64,000 nt of DNA from Echinicola sp. 20G (lineage in GTDB: Bacteria; Bacteroidota; Bacteroidia; Cytophagales; Cyclobacteriaceae): the NCBI RefSeq assembly GCF_015533855.1, contig NZ_AP024154.1, forward strand, positions 4,222,501 to 4,286,500, written 5' to 3'. The translations under genes and the position numbers were made by a program. Under the pieces are notes generated by a model, which made no database searches, had not been told where the DNA came from, and saw nothing but the letters and a program-made list of their open reading frames with translations. Numbering within the stretch: position 1 is the stretch's first letter; each line of letters starts with the position of its first letter. Below are positions 36,635 to 44,349 of this stretch, piece by piece.

Positions 36635-37920
36635 AGAATAGTAAGCTGCCAGTGGTCATGCTAATGATCACCCTTTTTGCCTGTCAGTCCAAGTTAAAAG
36701 AAGATCATGTCGTTTTTATAATTGAGAATGAATCGAATATAGATTTGTTTGAAAAGGCCCTATTGGTCCCTAGAGAGAAACTTGTGTCTGATAAAGAAAA
36801 TGAACAACCCATACTACTGACAGAAAATAACGATACTGTACCCGCCCAACGCAGTGACATGGATGGAAATGGAGAATGGGATAATCTTTTCTTTTTAATG
36901 GATCTTCCAGGTCAAACAGAAAAGCGTCTGACCCTTCATTGGACTTCTGAAAGTTTGAACTGGGAAGAAAGGACCTATGTGAGGTTTGGGGTAAGGCCAT
37001 CTGAGGAAGATACAGTGAGACCGATGAAAAAACATACATTTTACCCACATATGCTACCTGGGGTTATGGGGTACCAACCTTACCAAACAGATGGTCCCTC
37101 TTGGGAAAACGATAAAGTTGGTTTCAGACACTATTTGGATGGAAGAAATTCAAAGGACGTTTTCGGAAAGAAGCAGTCAAAAATGTCCCCAAGAAATGTG
37201 GGCATCAACCAAGAAGGGGTAACTGAAGACAATTACCACGTGATGGAAGATTGGGGAAGGGACATTCTATCTGTAGGAACATCAGTTGGTATTGGTGGTT
37301 TTTCATTAATGATCGATAACAGGGTAGTCCGGTTGGGTGTTACCCAGCGAGACAGCCTCAATAATGTAGCGAAAACCATTTTCAATGTGGTAGAAAGTGG
37401 TCCACTTTTTTCCCTTACCCAAACTGAGTATAAGGACTGGAAGCCTGAGGAGACCGATAGGGTTTATCAGGTCAGCGAGCAAACGGAAATATGGCCTGGG
37501 TTCTATGGTTACCAAAATACGGTGAGGTTCCAACAATTGAGAGGAGATGAAAAGGGAGTGATAGGATTGGTCAATATTAATACAGACAAGCCACTCTCAA
37601 TCATGGAAAAAGGAAAGTTTACCATTCTATATACCCATGATAAGCAGACCTATGATAAAGAGTGGTACCTGGGCCTTGCATTGATCATTCCTTCTGATAT
37701 TTACCGTGGTTGGGAAATGGCTCCCAAAGAAGGGCAGTTAACGGATAGCTTTTTAGCAGTAGTTAATGTGAACGAAGGAACACCTTTGACATATTACTCA
37801 GTGGCTGCATGGGAAATGGCTGACCCAGGCTTTCGCGAGGAGAAGTATTTTAAGGAATATCTTCTGGATTTAAGTGAGCAGTTGAGTATTAAGCCAAAAA
37901 TTACCATTAAGAAAAATTAA
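36631..37920 (+). CDS. DUF4861 lipoprotein
   Basis: 429 residues with lipobox (VVMLMITLFACQSK, Cys18). The conserved DUF4861 core is recognisable: GPSWENDKVGFRHYLDGRN, KDVFGKKQSKMSPRNVG, YHVMEDWGRDILSVGTSVG, IGGFSLMIDNRVVRLG and a beta-rich C-terminus. DUF4861 proteins are frequent in polysaccharide-utilisation loci with GH105 or GH88; their activity is not established to my knowledge. ATG overlaps the lyase-like stop (ATGA), and GH105 follows after 7 bp. Confidence 0.75.
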   Translation: MKNSKLPVVMLMITLFACQSKLKEDHVVFIIENESNIDLFEKALLVPREKLVSDKENEQPILLTENNDTVPAQRSDMDGNGEWDNLFFLMDLPGQTEKRLTLHWTSESLNWEERTYVRFGVRPSEEDTVRPMKKHTFYPHMLPGVMGYQPYQTDGPSWENDKVGFRHYLDGRNSKDVFGKKQSKMSPRNVGINQEGVTEDNYHVMEDWGRDILSVGTSVGIGGFSLMIDNRVVRLGVTQRDSLNNVAKTIFNVVESGPLFSLTQTEYKDWKPEETDRVYQVSEQTEIWPGFYGYQNTVRFQQLRGDEKGVIGLVNINTDKPLSIMEKGKFTILYTHDKQTYDKEWYLGLALIIPSDIYRGWEMAPKEGQLTDSFLAVVNVNEGTPLTYYSVAAWEMADPGFREEKYFKEYLLDLSEQLSIKPKITIKKN

Positions 37921-37927
37921 AAATGAT

Positions 37928-39307
37928 ATGCAATTACCATCGGTAAGATTATTTATATCCCCAGGTTATTTTACGCTATTGGCCCTATTTCTACTTTTTA
38001 TCAATTTTACAGGAAACCTCAGGGCCCAAGAAATTATAAATGACAGCAATACGCCCTTGCACTTGATTCAGCCTGACTATAGCGTTCCTTATGGAGAAGT
38101 AAGTAAAAACAATGTTCAGGAAATATTGTTGAGGGTTAAAAATTATTTGGAACAGGTCACACCTGCAGTTTTGGAAGATAAAAATTCTGGTGAAATAATA
38201 AATGATCTGGAAAAGGCCAATGAGAAAAGTATTATCAAAAAAGGTGATTTTAGACTTTTAAGTTATGAATGGGGAGTAGTTTATGCAGGAATGCTAGCTG
38301 CTTCAGAAGCAACAGGAGATGAGTCGTTTAGGGACTATACCTTTACCAGGTTAACTTTTTTGGCTGATTTGTATACGCATTATAGTAAAATCCAATCCAA
38401 AAATATGGATTTGGAAACCCCTATCGACAGAGTGATGTTCCCCCATGCTTTGGACGATGCAGGAGCCATTTGTGCGGCCATGATAAAATCCCAGCATAAT
38501 GGACTCTCAGTGGGTTTGGATAAAATGATTGACAATTACATAGACTTTATCATGAACCAACAATTCAAGTTGGAGGATGGTACATTGGCAAGAAACCGAC
38601 CACTTGATCATACCTTATGGTTGGACGATCTATTCATGAGTGTGCCTGCACTGGCTCAGATGGGAAATACAACTGGAGAGGCCAAATATTTTGATGAAGC
38701 CGTAAAACAGGTGTTGCTATTTTCCAAAAGAATGTTCAATTGGGAAAAGAAAATCTATATGCATGGCTGGGTGGAAGGAAGTAAAAACTTCCCTCAATAC
38801 CATTGGGGAAGGGCCAACGGTTGGGCATTCATGACGCTGGTCGAATTATTGGATGTGTTGCCTGAAAGTCATCCAGGCAGAGAAAAAATAATGGAGCATT
38901 TTCTTGCCTTAGCAGAAGGACTGGCCAGTTACCAATCCAACACAGGTTTGTGGCACCAGTTGCTGGATAGAAAAGACAGCTATCTAGAGACATCGGCCAC
39001 TGCAATATACACCTACGGATTCGCCAAAGCAATTAACAGAGGCTGGTTGGATTATAGGGTCTTTGGGCCACTGACTATCCTTGCATGGTCCGGGGTCAGT
39101 ACCAAGGTCAATATTAAAGGACAGGTAGAAGGTACTTGTGTAGGAACGGGAATGGGCTTTGATCCCGCTTTTTATTTCCATAGGCCAATAAGCGTCTACG
39201 CCGCGCATGGATATGGCCCCGTTTTATTGGCAGGAGCCGAGGTATATAAGTTATTGGAAAACCATAGCTATGAAATCAATGAAACAGCAGTTCAGTTTTT
39301 AGAATAA
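37928..39307 (+). CDS. GH105/GH88 unsaturated uronyl hydrolase
   Basis: 459 residues with a hydrophobic signal (YFTLLALFLLFINFTGNLRAQ, written here to its cleavage site) placing it in the periplasm. Six-hairpin toroid motifs of GH88/GH105: EWGVVYAGMLAASEATGDES, the Asp motif LWLDDLFMSVPALAQMG, HWGRANGWAFMTLVELL, LWHQLLDRKDSYLETSATAI and the end VEGTCVGTGMGFDP. These enzymes hydrate the 4,5-double bond of a terminal unsaturated uronic acid left by a lyase and release it. The partner sugar would be the inositol unit in the working model (inference). Last gene of the operon. Confidence 0.88.
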   Translation: MQLPSVRLFISPGYFTLLALFLLFINFTGNLRAQEIINDSNTPLHLIQPDYSVPYGEVSKNNVQEILLRVKNYLEQVTPAVLEDKNSGEIINDLEKANEKSIIKKGDFRLLSYEWGVVYAGMLAASEATGDESFRDYTFTRLTFLADLYTHYSKIQSKNMDLETPIDRVMFPHALDDAGAICAAMIKSQHNGLSVGLDKMIDNYIDFIMNQQFKLEDGTLARNRPLDHTLWLDDLFMSVPALAQMGNTTGEAKYFDEAVKQVLLFSKRMFNWEKKIYMHGWVEGSKNFPQYHWGRANGWAFMTLVELLDVLPESHPGREKIMEHFLALAEGLASYQSNTGLWHQLLDRKDSYLETSATAIYTYGFAKAINRGWLDYRVFGPLTILAWSGVSTKVNIKGQVEGTCVGTGMGFDPAFYFHRPISVYAAHGYGPVLLAGAEVYKLLENHSYEINETAVQFLE

Positions 39308-39355
39308 TAATTGGTTGCATAAAAAGGAAATCTATAAAATCATTATTTTTGATTT

Positions 39356-39700
39356 ATGCGGATGGAAGTACAAATAGCTGGGCACATTGAAGAATTCAAA
39401 TCCATATGCAAAGAACATAAGGTTGAACATCTTTATGCTTTTGGCTCATCGATTTCTGACAGGTTCGATGAAAAAACAAGTGATATTGATATATTGGTGA
39501 AATTAAGCACTTCTCACCCCTTGGAAAAAGGGGAACTTCTACTTTCCCAATGGGATACATTGGAAGGATTTTTTGATCGAAAAGCAGATCTGCTTACCGA
39601 GCAATCCATAAAAAAACCAGTCTTGAGAAAATCAATAGAACAATCCAAGCAGTTAATCTATGACCGAACAGCCGAAAAAGTATTTGCCGAAATACCTTAA
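39356..39700 (+). CDS. mntA: MNT-domain nucleotidyltransferase, orphan copy B
   Basis: 114 residues, differing from the copy at 17164 at roughly a dozen positions. GSSISDRFDEKTSDIDILVK keeps the catalytic Gly-Ser and both Asp residues, so it could be active. The reading frame ends AEKVFAEIP, three residues longer than copy A. Its own HEPN partner is broken, so it is an antitoxin without cognate toxin here, but might act on the intact HEPN protein at 17468. Confidence 0.8.
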   Translation: MRMEVQIAGHIEEFKSICKEHKVEHLYAFGSSISDRFDEKTSDIDILVKLSTSHPLEKGELLLSQWDTLEGFFDRKADLLTEQSIKKPVLRKSIEQSKQLIYDRTAEKVFAEIP

Positions 39701-39936
39701 TTGATGAATGAAGCTGGTCTTGTAAACAAAAGTGCAAGTGAAAGGCAGCTTAAGATTATTGGAGAAACAATTAACCAATTTAGAAAAACAGGAGTCCGAT
39801 TGGAACATGACCATAAATGGTTGGGTTTAGAAACAGGCTGATATATTCATTTTACAATATTGACAATACTTTAATTAGTGATATCATAAAACCACACATT
39901 TCTCTATGGCTGGATGAACTTATTAAGCTATTTTAA
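39660..39936 (+). pseudogene. Degenerate HEPN toxin gene
   Basis: The start ATG at 39660 matches the copy A start, but the frame stops after 14 codons at an internal deletion. Downstream, DNA matching the rest of HepT continues to TAA 39934-39936. The catalytic site reads RNRLIYSF, so the essential His of RNRLVHAY has become Tyr. A full RNase cannot be produced. Confidence 0.8.
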
Positions 39937-40058
39937 GTATTTATTCGAACAGCGCATGTTTTTTAAATTAAAGGACTAATGCATTAATTCAGGTTATTTT
40001 TTGATTTAAAAAAAGGTTCTAATTTTGAATTGATGGATCAATAGATGTTTATTTGAAC

Positions 40059-40535
40059 ATGTCAAAAGATATAAGATGGGAGCAAAGGTTTGCCAATTAC
40101 AATAAGGCCCTACTCAAGCTTGAACAAGCGGTAGAGTATATTAGGGAAAATTATTATCAAGATGGCCAATATGATGAACTACTTTTCGAAAAAGGGGAGG
40201 ATATTGTCAAGGAAGGTTTGATTCAGAGGTTTGAATATACCCACGAATTGGCATGGAATGTAATGAAGGACTTTTTAAAAGAAAGAGGGAATATTGAAAT
40301 ATATGGGTCAAGAGATGCCACCAGGGAGGCATTTAGTACAGGTTTGATCAGGGAAGGTAAAATATGGATGGAAATGATCCAGAGCAGGAACAAAACCTCG
40401 CATACGTACAATGAAGACACTGCCCAGGAAATTTTTTCTAAAATTTTAGAGGAGTATTATCCTGAACTTTTAGCTTTTAGAGTCATTATGGAAGAAAAAC
40501 GAAGTGGGGATCAAAAAGATATTTTTGAAGGATGA
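40059..40535 (+). CDS. Nucleotidyltransferase substrate-binding protein (HI0074-like)
   Basis: 158 residues from ATG 40059 (a TTG two codons upstream is unlikely). All-helical with ALLKLEQAVEYIRENYYQDG, GLIQRFEYTHELAWNVMKDF, YGSRDATREAFSTGLIREG and WMEMIQSRNKTSHTYNEDTA, the pattern of the HEPN-like HI0074 family. The RNKTSHTY motif is a variant RxxxxH. It pairs with a nucleotidyltransferase encoded 4 bp inside its end. Known pairs form a two-subunit complex of unclear target; a toxin-antitoxin role is likely. Confidence 0.85.
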   Translation: MSKDIRWEQRFANYNKALLKLEQAVEYIRENYYQDGQYDELLFEKGEDIVKEGLIQRFEYTHELAWNVMKDFLKERGNIEIYGSRDATREAFSTGLIREGKIWMEMIQSRNKTSHTYNEDTAQEIFSKILEEYYPELLAFRVIMEEKRSGDQKDIFEG

Positions 40536-40843
40536 GATTTGGTCTTTTAAAAGAGGAAATAGAATCAATTAACAAGGTGTTTTCAGGGTATCCATCAATA
40601 TCCAAAGTTATATTATACGGCTCCCGTGCCAAAGGTAACTTTCGTCCAGCTTCGGATATAGACCTTACAATCGAAGGAAATGGATTTGAGCTTAGCGATC
40701 TTTTTGAACTTGAAAATAAATTGGATGATATTCTTTTACCTTATAAAATAGATTTGTCAATAAAAGAACATATTTCTAATCAGGAACTTTTAAATCATAT
40801 CGAGCGAGTTGGTGAAATTTTTTATGAGAGGTTTAACTCTTAG
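40532..40843 (+). CDS. MNT-domain nucleotidyltransferase (HI0073-like)
   Basis: 103 residues: KVILYGSRAKGNFRPASDID is the canonical minimal nucleotidyltransferase motif with GSRAKG and the catalytic Asp pair, followed by YKIDLSIKEHISNQELLNHI. ATG overlaps the HI0074-like stop by 4 bp. It belongs to a different subgroup from the MntA copies at 17164 and 39356, so two non-identical systems sit side by side. Confidence 0.87.
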   Translation: MRFGLLKEEIESINKVFSGYPSISKVILYGSRAKGNFRPASDIDLTIEGNGFELSDLFELENKLDDILLPYKIDLSIKEHISNQELLNHIERVGEIFYERFNS

Positions 40844-40877
40844 GGGGATTAGATAAAACGTTGCATTTTAATTATCC

Positions 40878-41047
40878 ATTAATCATGTTACAATTTAGCT
40901 TTTGGGCTGCTGAAGCGGCCATGAGCTTACGGCATAAACACTTTTCTGCCCACTAGGCCCTCCTTTATTCCGTTGCCACTTGGCCTTGATTGCCCTCAAG
41001 CTGGGGTAGTACCATAATTAATTTCTAACCATTAAATCGAAATGTTA
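40878..41047 (+). repeat. 170-bp conserved leader, copy B
   Basis: Match to 17913-18083. It ends at the ATG of the RadC-like gene. The short reading frame starting at the shared ATG (40921) is cut by TAG after 11 codons here while open for 22 codons in copy A, so the sequence is not kept for a peptide. Confidence 0.8.
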
Positions 41048-41517
41048 TGGATACCAAGAACAAAAATGTTGTTTCCAACCAAGTAGCCGAAATCGTGCTT
41101 AGCTACCGTCCAAATTCTAAAGTTTCAGAGAAGCCTCAAATCGACTCTTCTTTAACGGCCAATAGGATTTTAAGGGCCAATTGGGATGAATCGAAAATTG
41201 GGTTCATTGAAGAATTTAAGGTTGTTCTACTTAACCGGGCAAACAGGGTGCTTGGAATTATCAATGCCTCATCTGGCGGATCAGCAGGAACCGTAGTGGA
41301 TTTAAAGGTGGTATTTGGAGCTGCCATGAAAGCATCTGCATCGGCCATGATCATAGCCCATAACCATCCTTCTGGTAATTTGAAGCCCAGTGAACAGGAT
41401 AAAAGATTAACTGAAAAGATGGTGAAAGCAGGAAAACTACTTGAATTGCCAGTTATCGACCACGTTATTGTTACATCTGAGAGTTATTATTCATTCGCAG
41501 ATGAAGGAGGGCTGTAA
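41047..41517 (+). CDS. radC: RadC-like JAB-domain protein
   Basis: 156 residues. The JAB/MPN metal motif is complete: HNHPSG at residues 105-110 followed by LKPSEQDKRLTEKMVKAGKL, with the downstream Asp in VIDHVIV and the catalytic Glu in EEFKVVLLNRANRVLG. Short RadC proteins of this sort travel on Bacteroidetes mobile elements, often near anti-restriction genes; despite the name a DNA-repair role is not established. It follows the 170-bp leader and is followed by a terminator. Confidence 0.88.
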   Translation: MDTKNKNVVSNQVAEIVLSYRPNSKVSEKPQIDSSLTANRILRANWDESKIGFIEEFKVVLLNRANRVLGIINASSGGSAGTVVDLKVVFGAAMKASASAMIIAHNHPSGNLKPSEQDKRLTEKMVKAGKLLELPVIDHVIVTSESYYSFADEGGL

Positions 41518-41530
41518 GGCCCTTTTTTTA
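41509..41530 (+). terminator. Terminator after radC
   Basis: Short stem GGGC/GCCC around TGTAAG at the radC stop, followed by a run of seven T. Confidence 0.6.
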
Positions 41531-41592
41531 TTTACTAATGTCCCAAATTAAAATATTTTTTTTTCAAATCGTTATATCTGGAATTTGCATTT

Positions 41593-41896
41593 ATGGATAA
41601 TATCAAAGAATTCTCTGACTTTTCAGACTCAATTCGTTCAACTGAATTGAGACGTTTAGCGAAAAAATTAATTAAAGAAAATACGAGAATTACATTCTAC
41701 GGGAAAGCTTGGTCTGCAAGTAAAGCGGATTGGATTTATTTTGACAGAGTGTTTGACTTTAAAAAAACTACGGAAAAAATTCGCATTTGGAGAAAATATA
41801 ATTGATCATCAGAATTTCGACATTAGGTCTGGATTAGAAAGCGGATTTATTGACAAAAACACTAATGAACGAATAATGGGGAAAGTAAAAATGTAA
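41593..41896 (+). pseudogene. Small gene with a +/-1 frameshift
   Basis: The first frame reads 70 codons (MDNIKEFSDFSDSIRSTELR... FYGKAWSASKADWIYFDRVF) and stops at 41803-41805. Switching frame at an A-rich stretch near 41760-41780 gives a longer tail, KKFAFGENIIDHQNFDIRSG then LESGFIDKNTNERIMGKVKM, ending at 41894-41896. The continuous logic of the two parts argues for one original gene of about 100 codons. Family unknown. The following 270 bp to 42167 hold no gene except the shared motif at 42091. Confidence 0.6.
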
Positions 41897-42087
41897 GTGT
41901 TCTGATAAAGGAAAACTGTAAATGATTACCTTTCCCAAAAATAGCTTTTGAGTACTTTATTCCAATTAAGGTATGATCCTAAATAATTTAAAGTGCAATC
42001 CTAAAGCAGCTTTTGATAGAAATAATCCACCCCCTTCTGATTCCAGTGTGACTATTTCTGATTACCTTTTTTAAATTGCCCCGAAAA

Positions 42088-42125
42088 TTCACCCCACTAC
42101 GGTCTTACTGGTGAATTTTTCAATT
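42088..42125. promoter_or_regulatory. Second copy of the motif seen before the tra operon
   Basis: ACCCCACTACGGTCTTACTG then GTGAATTTTTCAAT, 28 of 34 positions as at 6773-6806. An inverted repeat AATTCACC / GGTGAATT brackets it here. It lies about 43 bp before the HTH gene. Confidence 0.4.
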
Positions 42126-42167
42126 TTATAATTTGTATTATCTGCCCTCCCAAAAAATATAAAATTC

Positions 42168-42509
42168 ATGGATTTAAAATTCGAAGACCTACCTCAAGCC
42201 ATTGCTAACCTTATAGAACAAAATAAACTTATTTTAGAAGCCATTCAAGGCACAGAATTGATAAACCAGAGTAGTAGACAGATTCTAACGCTAAACAAAA
42301 TCTGCGAGCTCCTGGAGCTTAAAAAACAGACCATCTATAGTTATGTATCAAAAGGCCTCATTCCTTACTACAAGAAAGCCGGAAAGCTTTACTTTATCAA
42401 AGACGAAATCACCGAATGGATTACTTCCAAACCAACAGTATCCAAGTTCGAAGGAGTGAGGTATCATCAAAATGGCCATATTAGGGACAGGGGTTTTAAG
42501 AAAATTTAA
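42168..42509 (+). CDS. Excisionase-like helix-turn-helix protein
   Basis: 113 residues. After a helical N-terminus (FEDLPQAIANLIEQNKLILE) comes an HTH_17/MerR-like fold: LNKICELLELKKQTIYSYVS, KGLIPYYKKAGKLYFIKDEI and TEWI. Such proteins in Bacteroidota are annotated as excisionase-family DNA-binding proteins and usually sit near integrases. The last 15 residues (YHQNGHIRDRGFKKI) recur as a pseudogene tail beside the tRNA at 58.4 kb. No integrase gene is present nearby. Confidence 0.82.
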   Translation: MDLKFEDLPQAIANLIEQNKLILEAIQGTELINQSSRQILTLNKICELLELKKQTIYSYVSKGLIPYYKKAGKLYFIKDEITEWITSKPTVSKFEGVRYHQNGHIRDRGFKKI

Positions 42510-42591
42510 AAATATTTTTGGATCCTATTTTGTGTGCAAATCGTGTTCAAATAAAAAGCTATTTACAATCGTAAGTATTTGATTTTCAGTG
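42462..42591. repeat. att-like direct repeat, left copy
   Basis: From the last 16 codons of the HTH gene through the following 80 bp this segment matches 58322-58459 with small gaps, including TGTGTGCAAATCGTG and the final GATTTTCAGTG at 42581-42591. The match ends at that point, which in the right copy is the edge of a tRNA gene. Confidence 0.7.
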
Positions 42592-43146
42592 ATTAGGCAT
42601 AAACTTTTCTCGAACAAATTTTATGATCATTTGGAGAAATATTTATGGGATGAAGATTAGTTTTAGTAGTGCCGTCAGCTGGAGCTGGCATCACACGGAT
42701 CGAACTCTTTTTTGGAAGAAATGGAAATGTTAGAGAAGCTGATGGCTTTGGGTAAGTTGGGAGAGGAGTCACTATAGTTTATCATAAGTGGCTCGATGTT
42801 CCAAAATAGTAAGTAAATCTATGAGGGTCATCATATATTAGTTTTGCTATATGATGTATTTGGTGCATCAAAATATTCCTATTCTTTGCTATCTGGATTA
42901 ATCTTTTCTTGAATTTGTTTTGTGATCATTTGATCCGGTATTATTCGAATGTGAAGTGAATTAAATATCAACGAGGTTGTTGAATATTAACTGCTACATC
43001 TCATTTGAAGAGAGCCTTTTCTGTATGGATTAATATTTTTTAAATACATCCCTATATTTTTAGCCACATTTAGCTAGAAAAATTGTTTCGAAATTTTAGA
43101 CCTGTTAAAAATCGCTAGTCTGATGTTTTATTATTGAGGTAATGAA
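42592..43146. other. Gap without genes before the IS element
   Basis: A+T-rich. A 33-codon open stretch around 42675-42780 (QLELASHGSNSFLEEMEMLE) looks like the end of a lost gene. An imperfect 34-bp direct repeat containing TGATCATTTG occurs at about 42602-42637 and 42892-42927. Nothing else is supported. Confidence 0.35.
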
Positions 43147-43213
43147 GGCTTCCCTTTCTTTGGACAACTTAAAATTAGACAGATAAATTTAGTTAATACT
43201 ATTATTAAGGGTG

Positions 43214-44032
43214 TTAATTGTGGGTAACTTCATGGAAGTTATCCACTGTTAACGCCCCACTTCTGCGGGCAAATTCCCTAGGGTACATATCGCCCAGACT
43301 GTCATGGGGCCTGTTTTCATTATAATCATTTATCCAATTTCTGGTCAACTCTCTGACTTCTTCCATGTCAAAGAACAGGTACCTGTTAAGGACCTCGTTT
43401 CTGTAGGTTTTGTTAAAACGTTCGATATAGGCATTTTGCATCGGTTTTCCCGGTTGGATATACTGTAGCTCAATGCCTGTGGAACGGCACCATTCCTTTA
43501 ATGCCAAAGAGATGAATTCAGGACCGTTGTCCACCCTTATTCTTTCCGGCCTACCTCTCCATGAGATAACCTCTTCCAGCACTCTGATCACTCTTTTTGC
43601 AGGAAAACCCGTTGCGATCTCAATTTGGAGCGATTCCCTGTTATAATCGTCAATAATATTGAGCGTCCTGAAACGCCTTCCCGATACCAATGTATCGCTC
43701 ATAAAATCCATTGACCAGCTTTTGTTAGCATACAATGGCTGTAACAAAGGTTCCTTTACCCTTTCAGGAACCCGTTTCTTGCCCTTTCTTCTCATACCCA
43801 GGTTCAATAGTTTATAGCCACGGTATACCTTTTTGTGGTTATAGGCCAATCCTTCCTTACGCATTCTTTTGTACAGTTTCCAGAACCCATAGCTGGAATG
43901 TTCCTCGGCTTTTTCACGCAATACATCCAAGAAAGTACTGTCATCTTTCCGGCTTTTATAATAGTGTCCTGAACGGCAGGTTCCCACCAAACGGCAGGCC
44001 CTGCTGATACTTACAGGGTAGTTTTCCGTCAC
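43214..44032 (-). CDS. IS3-family transposase OrfB (DDE integrase)
   Basis: 272 residues from the first ATG of this frame. HTH_21 region (RKDDSTFLDVLREKAEEHSS), then the rve catalytic core with Asp in WSMDFMSDTL, Asp in RIRVDNGPEFIS and Glu in NAYIERFNKTYRNEVL, giving a full DDE triad, and the ending NDYNENRPHDSLGDMYP. The frame stays open upstream of the ATG to the frameshift site in orfA, so the working product is probably an OrfAB fusion. Confidence 0.92.
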   Translation of the reverse strand: MTENYPVSISRACRLVGTCRSGHYYKSRKDDSTFLDVLREKAEEHSSYGFWKLYKRMRKEGLAYNHKKVYRGYKLLNLGMRRKGKKRVPERVKEPLLQPLYANKSWSMDFMSDTLVSGRRFRTLNIIDDYNRESLQIEIATGFPAKRVIRVLEEVISWRGRPERIRVDNGPEFISLALKEWCRSTGIELQYIQPGKPMQNAYIERFNKTYRNEVLNRYLFFDMEEVRELTRNWINDYNENRPHDSLGDMYPREFARRSGALTVDNFHEVTHN

Positions 44033-44064
44033 ATAACCGACCCCGTTCCGCTTCTCAGCAGGGG

Positions 44065-44349
44065 TCAGAACTTTTTTCCCAGAATGTCTTTAAGGATTTT
44101 ATTGTCAAGGGCCAGGTCGGCATACATCTGCTTGAGTCTGCGGTTCTCTTCTTCCAGCTCTTTGAGGCGCTGCACTTCCTTTACTTCCATTCCCCCGTAC
44201 TTTTTCTTCCAGTTGTAAAAGGTAGCACGGTGGATGCCCAAATCCCGGCAAAGTTCGTTAACGTCACGACCGGATTCATGTTCCTTGAGGGCTTTGATAA
44301 TCTGGCTCTCTGTAAATCTTCCTTTTTTCATACAGTTTAAAGTTAGCAA
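44065..44349 (-). CDS. IS3-family transposase OrfA
   Basis: 94 residues: GRFTESQIIKALKEHESGRD and the HTH VNELCRDLGIHRATFYNWKK, followed by a leucine-zipper coiled coil (LKELEEENRRLKQMYADLAL). Near its end the minus strand reads CTGGGAAAAAAGTTCTGA; the A-AAA-AAG heptamer is a classical -1 slippery site, and slipping there leads to KVLTPAEKRNGVGYVTENYP, that is, straight into OrfB. This is the normal IS3 way to make the active OrfAB transposase. Confidence 0.9.
   Translation of the reverse strand: MLTLNCMKKGRFTESQIIKALKEHESGRDVNELCRDLGIHRATFYNWKKKYGGMEVKEVQRLKELEEENRRLKQMYADLALDNKILKDILGKKF

Larger units (their letters stand above)
39336..39936. repeat. Long direct repeat, copy B (MNT/HEPN module)
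   Basis: Same orientation as 17144-17790. Identity is near complete through the nucleotidyltransferase gene and its 20-bp upstream flank, then falls in the HEPN part, where there is an internal deletion of about 50 bp and many substitutions. Confidence 0.85.

Noticed and set aside
42675..42780. Open stretch before the IS as a gene
   Set aside because: About 33 codons, no start and no family; at best the end of a lost gene.
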